Source: Angiostrongylus vasorum (Eukaryota; Nematoda; Chromadorea; Rhabditida; Metastrongylidae). From it: a stretch of DNA of 64,000 nucleotides. Under the pieces are notes generated by a model that saw only the letters and a program-made list of their open reading frames with translations, made no database searches and was not told the origin of the DNA. This document shows, piece by piece, positions 11,770-22,993 of the stretch. The stretch covers positions 1,054,001 through 1,118,000 of the forward strand of contig JADANN010000389.1 in the NCBI GenBank assembly GCA_018806985.1, in the 5' to 3' direction. A program made the translations under genes and the position numbers. Numbering within the stretch: position 1 is the stretch's first letter; every line of letters starts with the position of its first letter.

Positions 11770-11935
11770 GGTTAACCCTTTAAAGATTCTTCATCTCTGC
11801 GTTAAGCATCGTAGACGTGAATGAACGCATATTTGGCCTATAGAATGACTTACGGTGGCTACCGATGTATCAACTGTTTTTATCCTCTCAAAAAAGTCCA
11901 GTATGGATTCACAGATCCAGGACGTATTGGTGACT
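11770..11935 (-). repeat. SINE-A fragment
   Basis: Reverse fragment with GTGAATGAACGCATATTTGG, CTTACGGTGGCTACCGATG and TCCAGTATGGATTC; head missing. Confidence 0.5.
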
Positions 11936-12242
11936 TTCAGGTGACACTTGCGATGGTCTCAGTTGCAAATCTCGTCATGTACAACGACGATGGAGATGTT
12001 TGACATTTCCCGCCGGCACATTGGAAGAGTAAGTGTTTTTCATGCTGGTTGCACCAATATTTCCGAATATTTCTCGAAACATTTTCATGTATTCGACTGA
12101 TTTAGTTTGCCAGTAAAAGTGATGAATCACAGAAACTGAGCCCGTCAAGTAACAATCGAAGCTTTATGTGAAACCCATTCTAATATAAATTCAGTTCGAT
12201 CTCAGCACCCTTGCGGTTGTCTTTCGCATAATCCTTTGGCAT
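11936..12242. other. no recognisable gene
   Basis: No supported feature. Confidence 0.35.
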
Positions 12243-12533
12243 GAAGAAAGGATAAAATGGTTAAAAGGATAGTGGTCTCGGCGTTGATCAATCCCTGACG
12301 GATGCGCATGCATTTGACTTCATTAAGCATCGTTTGGAAGTGATTGAATGCATATCTGGTCTTTACAATAACTCGTGGTGGCCTACCGATGTATCGAGCT
12401 AGTGCTGCTATCCTCCCAGACAATTTCAGAGCCGATTTCTCGACTTCGGAGGGATGGAAGTGCTATGGGCGCGGGATCGATCCCATGTGTGTACTGCTCG
12501 GCGCCTTCGACCATTGCGCCACACGCGCCCTTA
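12243..12533 (-). repeat. SINE-A copy
   Basis: Full-length reverse copy from the AAGGATAAAATGG tail to the head at 12505-12533 (on the - strand GGGCGCGTGTGGCGCAATGG, B-box-like GGATCGATCCC at 12474-12484). Confidence 0.8.
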
Positions 12534-12805
12534 AGAATGAAGAAATAATATGCAGTAAATAGAAGTTAAGAATCAGAACACTGCCCAAGCTTGAAAAACA
12601 TGGAAAAAGCTCTCCATGTTTGGCATCAGGAAGGGGCGAGCGGAGCATAGTTCAAGAGGCAGCAATCGCTTTCCCACACGGCTTGACGAGCATCCGTTGT
12701 TGATCTCCGCACTCGGATCATTCCGGCGCAATCCCATCCATGATGCTCGGCGCATCCGGGTCGTACTGCTAAAACTTCTCTAGAATCCTTTCTTTCCTTC
12801 TCCCT

Positions 12806-12842
12806 GTCTCTCTCTCTCTCTCTCCCTCCTCTTTCCCTCCCT
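12806..12842. repeat. CT-rich simple repeat
   Basis: (TC)n run followed by pyrimidine-rich CCCTCC units. Confidence 0.8.
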
Positions 12843-13777
12843 CAGCAGATCGAGATTTTGTCGAAGGCGATGTGTAGATCCTTCTCGATTCTCCTCCTTT
12901 TCCAATTATCTTTATTCTTTATCCACTATAAAAGATTCGTCTAACACTTTAACACATTTATGAAAATGCAAATCTGCAAAGAAGTAATATTGATACTGCT
13001 GGTCTTCGAGAGCTTTCCATGAAAATCCGACTATATTTATTTATCCCTAGATATGTTGTATTCCTGCATTTAGACACGCGCATAGTGCAGTAGTTAGAGA
13101 TGTCCTGCTGTGCACACACTGTCATTCACTGGATCCCGCACTTCGGATAACTAAGCTTGGATTGAGATTCACGTCAAGTCATTTAAAGATTACTGAAGTG
13201 ATCAATGTTTAGCTATCCGGAAAGATATCGAGCTCACGTCACTGGACGAAAAACAACCCATAGTTTGTGCGATATTCAGGTTATCCCCGAAAAAGAAAAG
13301 AGGTGAACGCAAAGGAGCGAGAAGACTTAACCAAAAAGTGCTGTTCTAAATGTATTCGCATTAGTAGATCTCAATCATAAAAGAACGAATGGAAAAGGAA
13401 GGAAGAAACTGGGTTGAAACGGAACAAATCGTTTCGGACCTTGCTACAGATGAAGCCACAACGAGTGGAGGAATGACATTAGAGGACAACAAAGAACACT
13501 CATGTATTGTCCTTCATGTATTGTCCTCTTGGAGAACTGAAAAGAGGAAAGAGTTAAATTAGCACAAGCTTCCGAACAATTTAATTAAACTGCACCGTTA
13601 AAAATGCAATCAGTCGTACTCTGAAGTGCAATTCAATTGGAAGAGGCTCGATTTCAACGATGATAAAAACTCAAACAAAAGACACAATACGAGGAAAATG
13701 TGAGTGCAAAAAATATTGGTGACAATACAAAATTATATCTGATCTTCTTTCGATATAGGATTGTTGATATTTGTCAG
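12843..13777. other. stretch with a tRNA-like head fragment and an unassigned ORF
   Basis: At 13076-13142 the sequence CGCGCATAGTGCAGTAGTTA followed by CACTGGATCCCGC resembles a detached SINE head. A + strand frame at about 13387-13563 (MEKEGRNWVETEQIVSD onward, 50-odd codons) has a protein-like acidic composition and could be an exon of the gene fragment at 13778, but no splice sites tie it in. At 13500-13528 the unit CATGTATTGTCC is duplicated. Confidence 0.25.
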
Positions 13778-13965
13778 AAGATGCTGAGATTGCCATCTCC
13801 GGAGATGTTCCGGAGCGGACAGCGATGTAGGCAGAACACGGGCCACTTATGGCAGAATCCATCAGCGATGAATCTCCTCGAAACGATGAGCGTGCAGTGT
13901 ACACTTCCGTCTGCTATCCATTACCCATCAACTCATTCATTTCTGAAGAATACCAAAAACTTTAA
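13778..13965 (+). pseudogene. possible C-terminal exon of an unknown gene, with in-frame stop
   Basis: Downstream of a plausible acceptor (TATTTGTCAG at 13768-13777) a frame reads EDAEIAISGDVPERTAM, hits TAG at 13828-13830, and continues MAESISDESPRNDERAVYTS to a TAA at 13963-13965. The composition on both sides of the TAG looks like genuine protein and the two halves are in one frame, which suggests one lost sense codon. I do not recognise the protein. The frames on the other strand are open here too, so this is a weak call. Confidence 0.25.
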
Positions 13966-14009
13966 GTGTTTTTCATCGTCATTTTCAAGACTCCATAGTA
14001 TCACAATCT

Positions 14010-14212
14010 TATCCTTTTTATTTACTGGCTATTACAATTTTTTCACTGCAAGGTACCATGTGAAATACAACTAAGATGATGCTGAGATAATTGCAAAACT
14101 TCGGACCGCAGGTATCTGTAGGTGGGAACGAACGCGCTATTACCCTTTCAGGGAGCTAACGCGTTCACCACCACATCATGCGCATCCTTCGTTTCGCCTG
14201 TTTCTCAGTCTC
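14010..14212 (-). repeat. SINE-C copy
   Basis: Recognised by TTTATTTACTGGCTATT, AATACAACTAAGATGATGC, TTCGGACCGCAGG, GGGAACGAACGCGC, AACGCGTTCACCACCACATC and CCTTCGTTTCGCC. The tRNA-like head is at the right side on the - strand. Confidence 0.75.
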
Positions 14213-15071
14213 ATCTTGGTTGTATTTCATAGCATATTTGTAGTGTCTACCAGAGCATTAGAACACTGGTATCTGTACACACCAATAAAAGACAGAAGTG
14301 AAGAGTTTGCTGTTTAAATTTCCATTATCACACTCAGGAGCACAAATCGCTAGCGGTAGACCTTTCCCATGTAGTTATGTCTTTCTTCATCATGTTTCCC
14401 GCTTGACACATTCATGTCTGAAAAACAAAATAAAAACTTAAAAAAAACAGCTGGTGGAATTTGTTACATATTTGCCAGCTCTGCATTCCAAAATGGATAA
14501 GTGTTACTAGAGAATATACGTGCCGATGGAAGCAGAAAGGTAATAGCATGACATATACAGATTCTAGATAATCCTATAGGTTTTCTTCAGTATGATCAGT
14601 ACAAGCGTTCATCGGATGAACAGTTGACAACTACCATTAGAGCTTTCCGCAAACAATCTTTCCCTTTTGAAGAACGTTTATGGGACCGGAAAACGTCGAG
14701 AATCAGCGCCCGATAGTCGATTATTCAGAAAATTGCAGTTTTTATTACGACTAGAAGCCGATCGTCCACACGATTATCATTTCTATCAAATAATCAATAC
14801 ATGGTTTCAATGCTAATGATAAGGCCGACGCATTGGCGCATTGTTTCTGTTTGACTCTTTCCTATAACACTTCAAAAGCCTCAGCTTCATAAGGCTTAGT
14901 TGGACGTATCTTCTAGATGAGAAACCGCTAACAGCTGTACTGTTCTTCTCAGTGCCAATGAATCATTCGTAGTAATGCGAACATTATTCGGCTTTGTCCT
15001 AATGAACGGTTCTTTATGTTTGGTCACAGTGATCACTATAGGCTCTCGAAATCCGGGAAGGACTCGAACAT
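14213..15071. other. no recognisable gene; upstream of Rab-like gene
   Basis: No TATA-like or other promoter element can be claimed. CACTATAG at 15031-15038 could be an acceptor in front of the first Rab exon. Confidence 0.3.
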
Positions 15072-15126
15072 ATGAAACGAAATGATGTCGTGGACGTGAA
15101 GGTTGTCGTTGTCGGAGATACGGCAG
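15072..15126 (+). CDS. Rab-like exon 1
   Basis: MKRNDVVDVKVVVVGDTA, first half of the P-loop; donor GCAG|GTATTC, phase 1. Confidence 0.7.
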
Positions 15127-18100
15127 GTATTCCTTAGTAAGATAATCCTTATTAAAAACGTTTCACCTTGCTACCCATCTTAACACTAATGGGAAATTTG
15201 CAGCTACGCCAATAACAAAAAGAACAACAATAATTAAGAGAAGCTCGTTTACAGCTGGAAAGTCAGCAATTCTGAGACAGTTTTTTGATGGAACGTTTGA
15301 TGAGGAAATTTCGTCCACGATTGGGATAGATTTCCGGCACGTCACTTATCAACTACAGGATGGAACGGTTACATTTCTACTTCACATTTTATTCTCGGCT
15401 GCAAATCTTAGTCCCAGTCTCTCTCTTGAAGACCTGATAGATAACTTGTTCACGAAACAAACCATCGTGGTTTAGACCGTCTGGACTAGAAAGCAGCGAT
15501 TTCACCGAAATAGGATTAACTGTGCGCACTTAAGCTTCACGCTTTCTCGTTCCCTTTATGAAATCGAGTTTGAACGGTCCAAAATTCATCTAGTATGTGG
15601 AAGCTGTGTTAGCCAATTTCTGATTCCGTTTCGATCACCTGAGTCTCTGAATAGCAATAGTTGTAGGATACAGAACTGTAAGCCACTTTTAGGTCTTGTA
15701 ATCGAATATTGACGTAAGTTCCAATTATAACGCTTTAGAACTGAATGACTTGACTGAGCGCAAGAGTTACACAAAGCATGGTTCGCCTTTTAGCATTGAG
15801 CATCAGAAAAACATTGAAATTCAACGAGAACTCCAAAGTAAGTTGGAGTGTAAGAAGTATTTCAGACCAGAATTGGCTCTGACCAACCATCAAACATTGT
15901 CCATACGCGTTATCTGGTGTTTTCGAAGTAGCCATTTTCGTCTTTGCCATCTGACTGAGTTTCTTTCGAGCATCATTACTTATTTACTGAAAAAATTCCC
16001 ATTCTGAAGCTCATGAGAGTGAATTACTGTAGTCAACCCATTCAAAAACATGTACTGCAGTAAAGCTATTGGTGTATGAAGATAATGCGAACAAAGAACA
16101 AACAGTTTTACGTAGTGATAGGGGAAAGCATAGGTTTAGTATCCACTTAGTGCGACTTCCTTCTACTCAGTGCAGCGAATATGTCGGAACATTCTGCTAG
16201 CATACGGGTAGTCTCATACATTAAGCGAGTGATAATGTCAAGCATAACATAGTAGTACTGCAGTACTGCATAGCACATACAACAACCTTTGTACAATGTA
16301 CTGTACTGCGCTATGAGTTAGACACAGTTGACATACACGTAGAAACAAAATAGTCGAATATTACTCCTATGTTCTGCACTCAATAATTCCCAGCATTTGA
16401 GTTCATTAAGAATCTGAGTTGGGATATTTCACTAGAAATATTTCGTGGATTTCCGCCAGTTTGACTGTTTATTTGGATTTGACCACAAGCGCAACTCCCG
16501 GAACTTGTCGATATGCGACTCTGTTAGCTGATTGCTAGAAAATGAACTGAGCATAAAGTGTTCAGCTGTTGCTCGCAGGAACAGGGCAAGATTAAAGGCA
16601 TGCAGCACAGAATTACAGTCGGTACGCTTGCGAGTGTGGGATACCGCTGGTCAGGAAAGATTCCGCCATTTGGCTCCGTCATTCGTACGAGATGCCCACG
16701 TTATCCTGATAGTCTTCGATGTTGCATGTGAGTCTCTGTACTAGATTACAACAAGAAAAAGAAATATCGACTACATTAGAGGAGCTAAATTCATGGCACA
16801 ACAATATATCGAGGTGTTTCCTCAACAGAAAGGGCAAAAAAAAGTGACCACAAATCCGATTTAATAGGTTGACGTAGATTTCGGTTCAGTGTAAAATTGT
16901 ACCGAGTGTGTCAGCTGGTTAGCAAATGCTTAGAGCACAAAAAATATTTGCCGAGTGACTGCTTTTCGAAAACTAAGGGTGATTTCTCAAAAACTGGAGC
17001 AGTTGAGGGGCTTAGAGTTTTACAGACCTATAAAACAACAATCAGGGGTGCATGTGGAGTACTGGTTGGAGGCGCCCTGCAACACACACGTGGAATCGAT
17101 CCCCGCGCACATGGCCCACCAAGTCTTCCATCCCTCCGAGGTCGGCAAATTGGTATCAGACTTTTCTAGGAGGATGGCAGCACTGGCTTGGGATATCGAT
17201 TGGCCACCGCGAATCAATGTAAAGGCATCAATAGATATGCATTCAATCACCTCCAAACGATGCTTAATGATGTCGAACGCATGGCGCATCCCTCAGGGAT
17301 TGATCAACGCCGAAAGCTTTATCCTTTTTTATAAAACAACAATTGCTCCATCGCACCAATCGTATATAAAATTTCAACAAACTATTACATTAACTTTAAA
17401 ATTGCCTAAAGATAGAATTAACAGAGGACTGGAAAAAATTGGATCCTTAAAATTCGTAACGCGTGCACAGTGGCCACAAACAACGACACATAGGATCATA
17501 GCTCTATAATCGTCTTGGTGTTTCGATACGAGGAAGAAAAATGGAAAGAAGGTGGACGTTAGAAAATCCTATCTTTGCCATTTTAGAAGGAAGTAAATTG
17601 ATTTCCTCTCAAGATGGATCTCTTAGGCTGAGAAGATGTTCGACATTCCCAATTTTTTGAAAACCTAGTCAGGAGTAAATCAATACCAGAAAACACAACG
17701 GTCTTGATCCAAAGCTATTCGTAAGGCGGCAAATCTCTCTACGCTCGACAACGGCGACGACCGTCCGTGCTGATGAAATGAGAAAAGTTCCAACTAGGCC
17801 AACTGGAGATTCCACGGAAAACAACGGTGAGAGGCGATCGAATTTGCACAAGTTCTACTATTTAGTCGGTGGCTTCTTTGAGAGATTCGAATGGGACAGT
17901 AACCACCTTTACGCTGTTCTCCTTGTTCTAACACCTACTACTTGTTAATCTGTATGCTCATTAAACGGCCAAGGTAAAAGTACGAGGTGCTCTCTGTGAT
18001 CACAGAACCATCCCTTTCCATTTATTCACCTTCGTACCATGGGTTCTTCATGAACTTGGTTCTCTTCCGACTTTTATGCAAAGCAATCCTCCTCGCTTTG

Positions 18101-20257
18101 TTAAACTCTTTAAGCATCGCCTGTGCTTCAGTGTAGAAATACCAATGTCAGGGATAAAATATAGATTTGATAGGAATTTGGAAAGTTTTGACATGAATTT
18201 TTGTATGCCTTTATTGTCCAATGAAGGGACTTTATTACGGACTGCAATGCGGCAGTAACCACCTTTGGCGAGATGCTGTCGCCCTGTCAAGCCCTTTTCC
18301 TGTGAGAATGGTAAGATGTCCATGGAAAAGCTGTATTTTCGTGGTAGAGTTCTTCGCTTATCAGGATCAATAACGAAAATTCCTGTATGGGGACATAAGA
18401 TGATAAATTCAGGAAAAAACTGCCCATGCTTATAAAACTCCTAAGAAATGCCGCTGAATCTGTACGAATAGTAAGCTTCGTTATTAATTCTGATAAGCGA
18501 AGAACTCTACCACGAAAATACAGCTTTTCCACAGATATTTTACCATTCTCAGAGAAAAGCGGCTTGACAGGGCGATAGCACCTCGCCAAAAGTGGTTACT
18601 GCCACATTGCAGTACGTAATAAAGTCACTTCATTGGGACAATAAAGGCATACAAAAATTCATGTCAAACCTTTCCAAATTCCTATCAAATCTATATTTTA
18701 TTGCTGACATTGCTATTTCTACACTGAAGCACAGACGATGCTCAAAGAAGTTTAACAAAGCAAGAAGGACTGGTCTGCATAAAAGTCGGAAGAGAACCAA
18801 GTTCATGAAGAATCGATGGTACGAAGGTGAACAAATGGAAAGGGATGGTTCAGTGATCCCAGAGAGCACCTCGTACTTTTACCTTAACCGATTAATGAGC
18901 ACGCAGAATAACATAGAGTAGGAATTAAAACAAGGAGAACGGCATGGACCACATTCGAACCTCTCAAAAATCCACGGACTTAATAGCAGAACCGAAACTT
19001 CGAGTTCGCATTTGTGACTCAACATTCCACACAGCGCTCAGTTGTGCTGTAGCATGTGTGCATGTGTGGTGATATTTCAAACTTGTAGGAAATTCTGCGG
19101 ACCGTCCACAGAGCGCTTTAACGACACACCCTGAAATTTAATTGAGTAACAAGACCGTAACGCGAAGTTCGGATTTTCGAATACTATTCCATCTTCGGAA
19201 TTCAGAGAAACACGAAACGATAGCGAAACATACATGTGCCGCTCATATAAAGCGAATAAACGGCAATGAAAAGAACTGTGAAGTGGACTCTAAGAGGATG
19301 CAGCTCCTCTAAGACGACTGCGCTGAGCCGTCGTGTTCATGGCTCCCGTCAATCGTCTGCTCCCGCAGACAAGATTGAAAAGGTCATAGCATGTGTGTCG
19401 TGGACGTCACCATGCTCCAAGCAGATCACGAACAGAGATGAAGATCGTGCGAGATAGAAACGAGTAGAAAATGTACTGATGGCTGTCTTACTCGTGAAGA
19501 CGGGTCAAGTATCGATGTATCCAAGTCGAGAAGGACTAGAAATGTCGACTTAAAGTCGAAGGTAATTTTTCACACCTTTTTGCGCTGGGATTGAAGCACA
19601 AAGTCTGTTACATATTAAATGTGACAAATATACGCTAGTAGAGGGGTTTTATACAAACCAAAATGTAGATTCTTTGAGGCAATCTCTAGCTCTGGCTCTG
19701 AACCTACGAAAAATCCCTTTGGACCAACACCGAAAGAAAGAACTGTAGAAGAAAATGTCCATTACGAAATCATGAACCGCAAATTTTTTCCTTGCATCAC
19801 CGAATATTTGTGAACAAATTCGCCGATGGACAATGTTTGTCGAAGAGGAACAAGAACGTGGAGCTGTGATCGTTTTTGTTGGCAACAAATACGACTTGAA
19901 ACAAAGGCGACAGGATAAACGTTCTTTGGACAAAGTAATGGCTGAGTATGGTGCACCCTACATGGAGATATCGGCAAAGACCGGTTACAATGTGAAAGAG
20001 GTAATCCTATTCATGAGACCATGTTTACCGATTGCCATGAAATTATGAGCCAACGGGATACTTTTCTCTTGCTAATCGGAGATAAGTACTGTCGTTAGAT
20101 TCCCGTTCTCATGCTTTCTTTTTTTGGTGTATGTGTGAATTATATATTTAATAGCGACTAATTCCAGCTCTTCTCACTCGTTGCCCATATCCCATTCCCA
20201 AACCACAAACGAAGTCAGTCGGCACCAATTCGTGAGTTCTTAGGTATCGTTTTATGA
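15072..20257 (+). CDS. Rab-family small GTPase, five-exon model
   Basis: Exons 15072-15126, 15255-15367, 16619-16727, 19798-20000 and 20168-20257 join in phase to about 190 residues. The order of G-protein motifs is complete: P-loop GDTAAGKS across the exon 1/2 junction, switch I TIGIDFRHVT, WDTAGQERFR (G3), GNKYDL (G4) and ISAKTGYN (G5), followed by NVKELFSLV as in Rabs. DTAGQERFR and the IGIDF block place it in the Rab family, nearest Rab6/Rab19-like proteins by eye; I do not give a symbol. Rabs are membrane-trafficking switches that cycle between GTP and GDP. Odd points: the intron 3 acceptor is CAT instead of CAG, and neither possible C-terminus carries the usual prenylated Cys pair. Start chosen at the first ATG before KVVVVGD. 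The gene may therefore be decaying or the last exon missed. Confidence 0.7.
15255..15367 (+). CDS. Rab-like exon 2
   Basis: Acceptor TTTACAG at 15248-15254; completes the P-loop (GKS) and codes for the switch I region FDEEISSTIGIDF. Donor ACG|GTTACA is weak but leaves phase 0, matching exon 3. Confidence 0.7.
16619..16727 (+). CDS. Rab-like exon 3
   Basis: Acceptor ATTACAG; SVRLRVWDTAGQERFRHLAP then FVRDAHVILIVFDVA. Donor T|GTGAGT leaves one base. Confidence 0.8.
17040..17331 (+). repeat. SINE-A copy in Rab intron 3
   Basis: Forward copy: ACTGGTTGGAGGCGCC, GGAATCGATCCCCGCGC, CATCCCTCCGAGGTCGGCAA, CACCTCCAAACGATGC, and CGAAAGCTTTATCC. A 184-codon ORF at 16955-17509 runs through it and is not a gene. 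Confidence 0.8.
17914..18367 (-). repeat. left arm of RTE-derived inverted repeat
   Basis: Reverse complement of 18489-18944 with scattered differences. Read on the - strand it encodes fragments matching the reverse-transcriptase C-terminal half of an RTE-type LINE (KGLTGRQH at the position of VRQGD-TIS, then DIGISTLKHRR at the position of FADDIV-F, all with frame damage). Confidence 0.75.
18489..18944 (+). repeat. right arm of RTE-derived inverted repeat
   Basis: Same sequence in forward orientation, from GATAAGCGAAGAACTCTACC to AAAACAAGGAGAACGGC. A stretch of coding-like frame includes FMKNRWYEGEQME, the block after the LNL-KT motif in RTE reverse transcriptases. The arms are separated by about 120 bp, so the locus can form a long hairpin. 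Confidence 0.75.
18945..19797. other. remainder of Rab intron 3
   Basis: No repeat or exon recognised; ends in the polypyrimidine tract next to exon 4. Confidence 0.35.
19798..20000 (+). CDS. Rab-like exon 4 (start lacks AG)
   Basis: EQIRRWTMFVEEEQERG, then VIVFVGNKYDLKQRR, then MEISAKTGYNVKE. Phase and homology both require the exon to begin at 19798, but the preceding bases are TTTTTTCCTTGCAT: a textbook acceptor with AT where AG should be. Donor GAG|GTAATC at 20001. Confidence 0.7.
20168..20257 (+). CDS. Rab-like exon 5, C-terminal
   Basis: Acceptor AATTCCAG; LFSLVAHIPFPNHKRSQS continues the Rab fold and runs to TGA at 20255-20257. Alternatively TTCTTAG|GTATCG at 20241 splices to 20275 and stops at 20294. 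Neither end has a CC or CXC tail. Confidence 0.5.
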   Translation, partial: LFSLVAHIPFPNHKRSQSAPIREFLGIVL

Positions 20258-20549
20258 TTCTTATTTGACTTTAGCGAATATAACTATACTCTAAAGGATT
20301 GTCTTCGACGAGCAACGAAACACTCTGGCGAAGGTCCTGCTGCTGGCAATGAGCTTTGAACGTGACGAGATAAATATTATACAGGAATATCGAAAATAAG
20401 TATCATAATATACGTACTGCCATTCGGACGGTATTAATTTCATGTTCCCACATTCTCCTTTAACTCAGTGTAGATAAAACGATTAATTAAATACACCTTC
20501 ACTTTACAATCACATCCCTCGCGACTTTTTCAAGTAAATGTGATAGACA

Positions 20550-20555
20550 AATAAA
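20550..20555 (+). promoter_or_regulatory. possible poly(A) signal of the Rab-like gene
   Basis: AATAAA about 290 bp after the predicted stop; first canonical hexamer downstream that I see. Confidence 0.3.
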
Positions 20556-21034
20556 TAAGTGAAAGTAGAAGTAAAGTAAACTCTCAACAAATGATTAATG
20601 CCTACCATACAGAATAGAGGAGGATGCTGGTGCAGCGAGCTGAGTCGTTCCTCACAACGGACAGGTGTCGATGGCTCCTCATCGGACTGTCGGCATTTCG
20701 TCAACGAACATAAATACATAATGATTGCTCTGCTTCATCATACGACTACCGGATACAAATTGTACCAAGTTTACTGTTCTATTCATGCATAAAGACCAAC
20801 GGAATATGCCATGGGCTTAGGTATACACTGGCACAAATTTCAATGCAGATGGATTCTTTTCTAACAACGATCGCTTTTAAAATAAACCTGAGAAGACATG
20901 TAAAATAAATCCATCTCCAGTGAAGACCATAGGTGTGACAGGGAAAAGATTGACTACAAAGGATTCACGACCAAAGCAAGTGTTAAAGTTATTACAATGG
21001 AGATCCCTAGAAATTGAGCTAAAATCTTTTCTGT

Positions 21035-21088
21035 CACTTTTTTATTTACTGCCTATTCTTTTTCAATGGCAGGGTATTATATGAAAAA
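21035..21088 (-). repeat. SINE-C copy, left part (split)
   Basis: TTTATTTACTGCCTATTC, TGGCAGGG and the target site TATTATATGAAA at 21075-21086. Continues at 21363 after the inserted SINE-A. Confidence 0.75.
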
Positions 21089-21362
21089 CTAAAAAAGCTC
21101 TCGGCGTTGATCAATCCCTGAGTGATGCGCCATGCATTCGTCTACATTAAGTATTGTTGGAGGTGATTGAATGCATATCTGGCCTTACAATGACTCGCGG
21201 TAGCCTACCGATGTATCAATGCTGCTATCCTCCCAGACAAGTCTGGTATCAATTTGCTGACCCCGGAGGGGATGGAAGGCTTGGTGACACAAGGGCGCGG
21301 GGATCAATTCCACGTGTGTCGCAGTGGCGCCTTCAACCACTGCGCCACACGCGCTCCTTATA
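21089..21362 (-). repeat. SINE-A copy inserted into SINE-C
   Basis: Full reverse copy from GCTCTCGGCGTTGATCAATC to CACTGCGCCACACGCGCTCC. It is flanked by a 12-bp duplication, TATTATATGAAA at 21075-21086 and 21363-21374, which is direct evidence of target-primed retrotransposition. Confidence 0.85.
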
Positions 21363-21515
21363 TATTATATGAAATATAACCACAATGGTGCTGAGATATT
21401 TGCAAAACCTTGGACCTCTGGTGTTTGTGGTGTGGACCCAACACGTTACCTTTTCCGGGAGCTAACGCGTTCACCACCACACCATGCGAGTCCTTCGTTT
21501 CGCCTTTCTCTCAAA
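21363..21515 (-). repeat. SINE-C copy, right part (split)
   Basis: Resumes with AATATAACCACAATGGTGCT, CTTGGACCTCTGGTGTTTG and AACGCGTTCACCACCACACC. Confidence 0.8.
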
Positions 21516-21534
21516 TTTTCTATAATTTTTTCAC

Positions 21535-21775
21535 TACTTTGTATGGTCCGTAACACATTGTACGACTCCCAACAGTTCTTGCATTCGATTCGTTTCCTCG
21601 CATCCACCATTCATAAATGTTTCGAACTCCTTGGAGTGTTGATTTGGCTGACAGTTGAGGATTTATTCATATTCGTTACCAATGTTGTTGAGTGCTCGTC
21701 AGGTCGAATCTCTTAGGCATCCTGGAAGAGCCGTGCTAAGACATCCCGCGTGGATTAGGGGGAGTGAGATTGCCT
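21535..21775 (-). repeat. SINE-B copy
   Basis: Reverse copy: TTGCATTCGATTCGTTTCC, GTTTCGAACTCCTTGGAGTG and GCATCCTGGAAGAGCCG; directly follows the SINE-C remnant. Confidence 0.6.
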
Positions 21776-22993
21776 AAGACGTTTGGCAACAAAATCGCCA
21801 CACCGGAAAATGAGAAGTTTGGTGGACTCGGAATGGGGTCGAGAGTCCCCCATAATGAACGGGTTTATCACTACTGTGTTAATTAGTCTCGAAAGACAAT
21901 TACAGTAAAGAAACAAGCATCTGTAGTCAGAAGTTTAGGTACAATTTATAGAAATTAGCACAGTTTTGAATCAATTTCGCAGATTCGTCTGCAGAAGTAT
22001 TGTGTGGTTTGCCACGACGTTTGCGAGTACCATACTGACCCATAAGTTGTACACAGCTAGGAGTACGCCTTGTTAACGATCGATGGGCATATACAGCCAT
22101 CGGCAAAGAGGACTCCACTCCTAGTAAATGTTTGTGGGTTCAGTCCCTTTCTTTTCGTTTTCTTTTTTTTCATCCACGACATTTCATTGGAATGTAAAAA
22201 AGACAACATATCGATCAAATGCATGAATTCAGCTTCATGTTGTGCAACAGTTATGCCTCAGAAAACAAAAAACCGTGCTGAAGCCTGTTCAGTCGTATAA
22301 CGCAGCGCCTGTGGAGCTGTCAAGCTGAGCAGTTGAAGCATGGAGAAATCAGCTGGCGCTTCTCGGCAACAGCCACTTACATCACCTTTCTCTGTACCCA
22401 AAAATATTATTCAATTAATGTATGATTTCATAAGAACTTTCTCACGAACTGCGTCTTGAATCAATTTACTCACAGTTCCAACTTTTCATCACCTCACCAC
22501 GACTCTTCCGTCACCGCTAAGCATCTCAACATAAAAAGGCTAAAAAGAGGTGAAACCATTTTTCCCAGTGCTTGTCAAGCTTACTTTAATTGGTGAAAGC
22601 CATCTCAATCATTCTGCTGATGATATTGTAATTTATTAGAACAATAATGAAGGACAGACGACAGTGAAGGTGTCCAACGAGGAAGAAAAAGTGAAGGACA
22701 ACAATGCAGGACTAGAAGCGGTGTAGAACTGCAAATAACTAGAAAGAAAACCTAGATCATGGCTACGCAGGATCGACGATGCACAGTGATGCAACATTCG
22801 TTTCGAAGCTTCGTTTTGTTGACACTATCTTGATATGCAGGAAGGATGTTTTTCTGTACTGCCATCCAACAAGATCCGCTTTTTTGGCGACATTAAATCC
22901 TGCAACACTCGGCATCCCTGTATTTTTCAAAAATAATGTCGTAAGGTCTTAAAAATCTACATTCATCCAGCCCAGGAAAACAATAACCAGTCC
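21776..22993. other. no recognisable gene
   Basis: No supported coding region. Short frames at 22070-22300 carry no known domain. Confidence 0.35.

Noticed and set aside
16240..16320. Palindromic CAGTACTGCAGTACTG cluster as a possible transposon end
   Set aside because: Short, imperfect, no partner inverted repeat and no target duplication found nearby.
16955..17509. 184-codon + strand ORF
   Set aside because: Runs through a SINE-A copy; related frames appear at every copy of that element.
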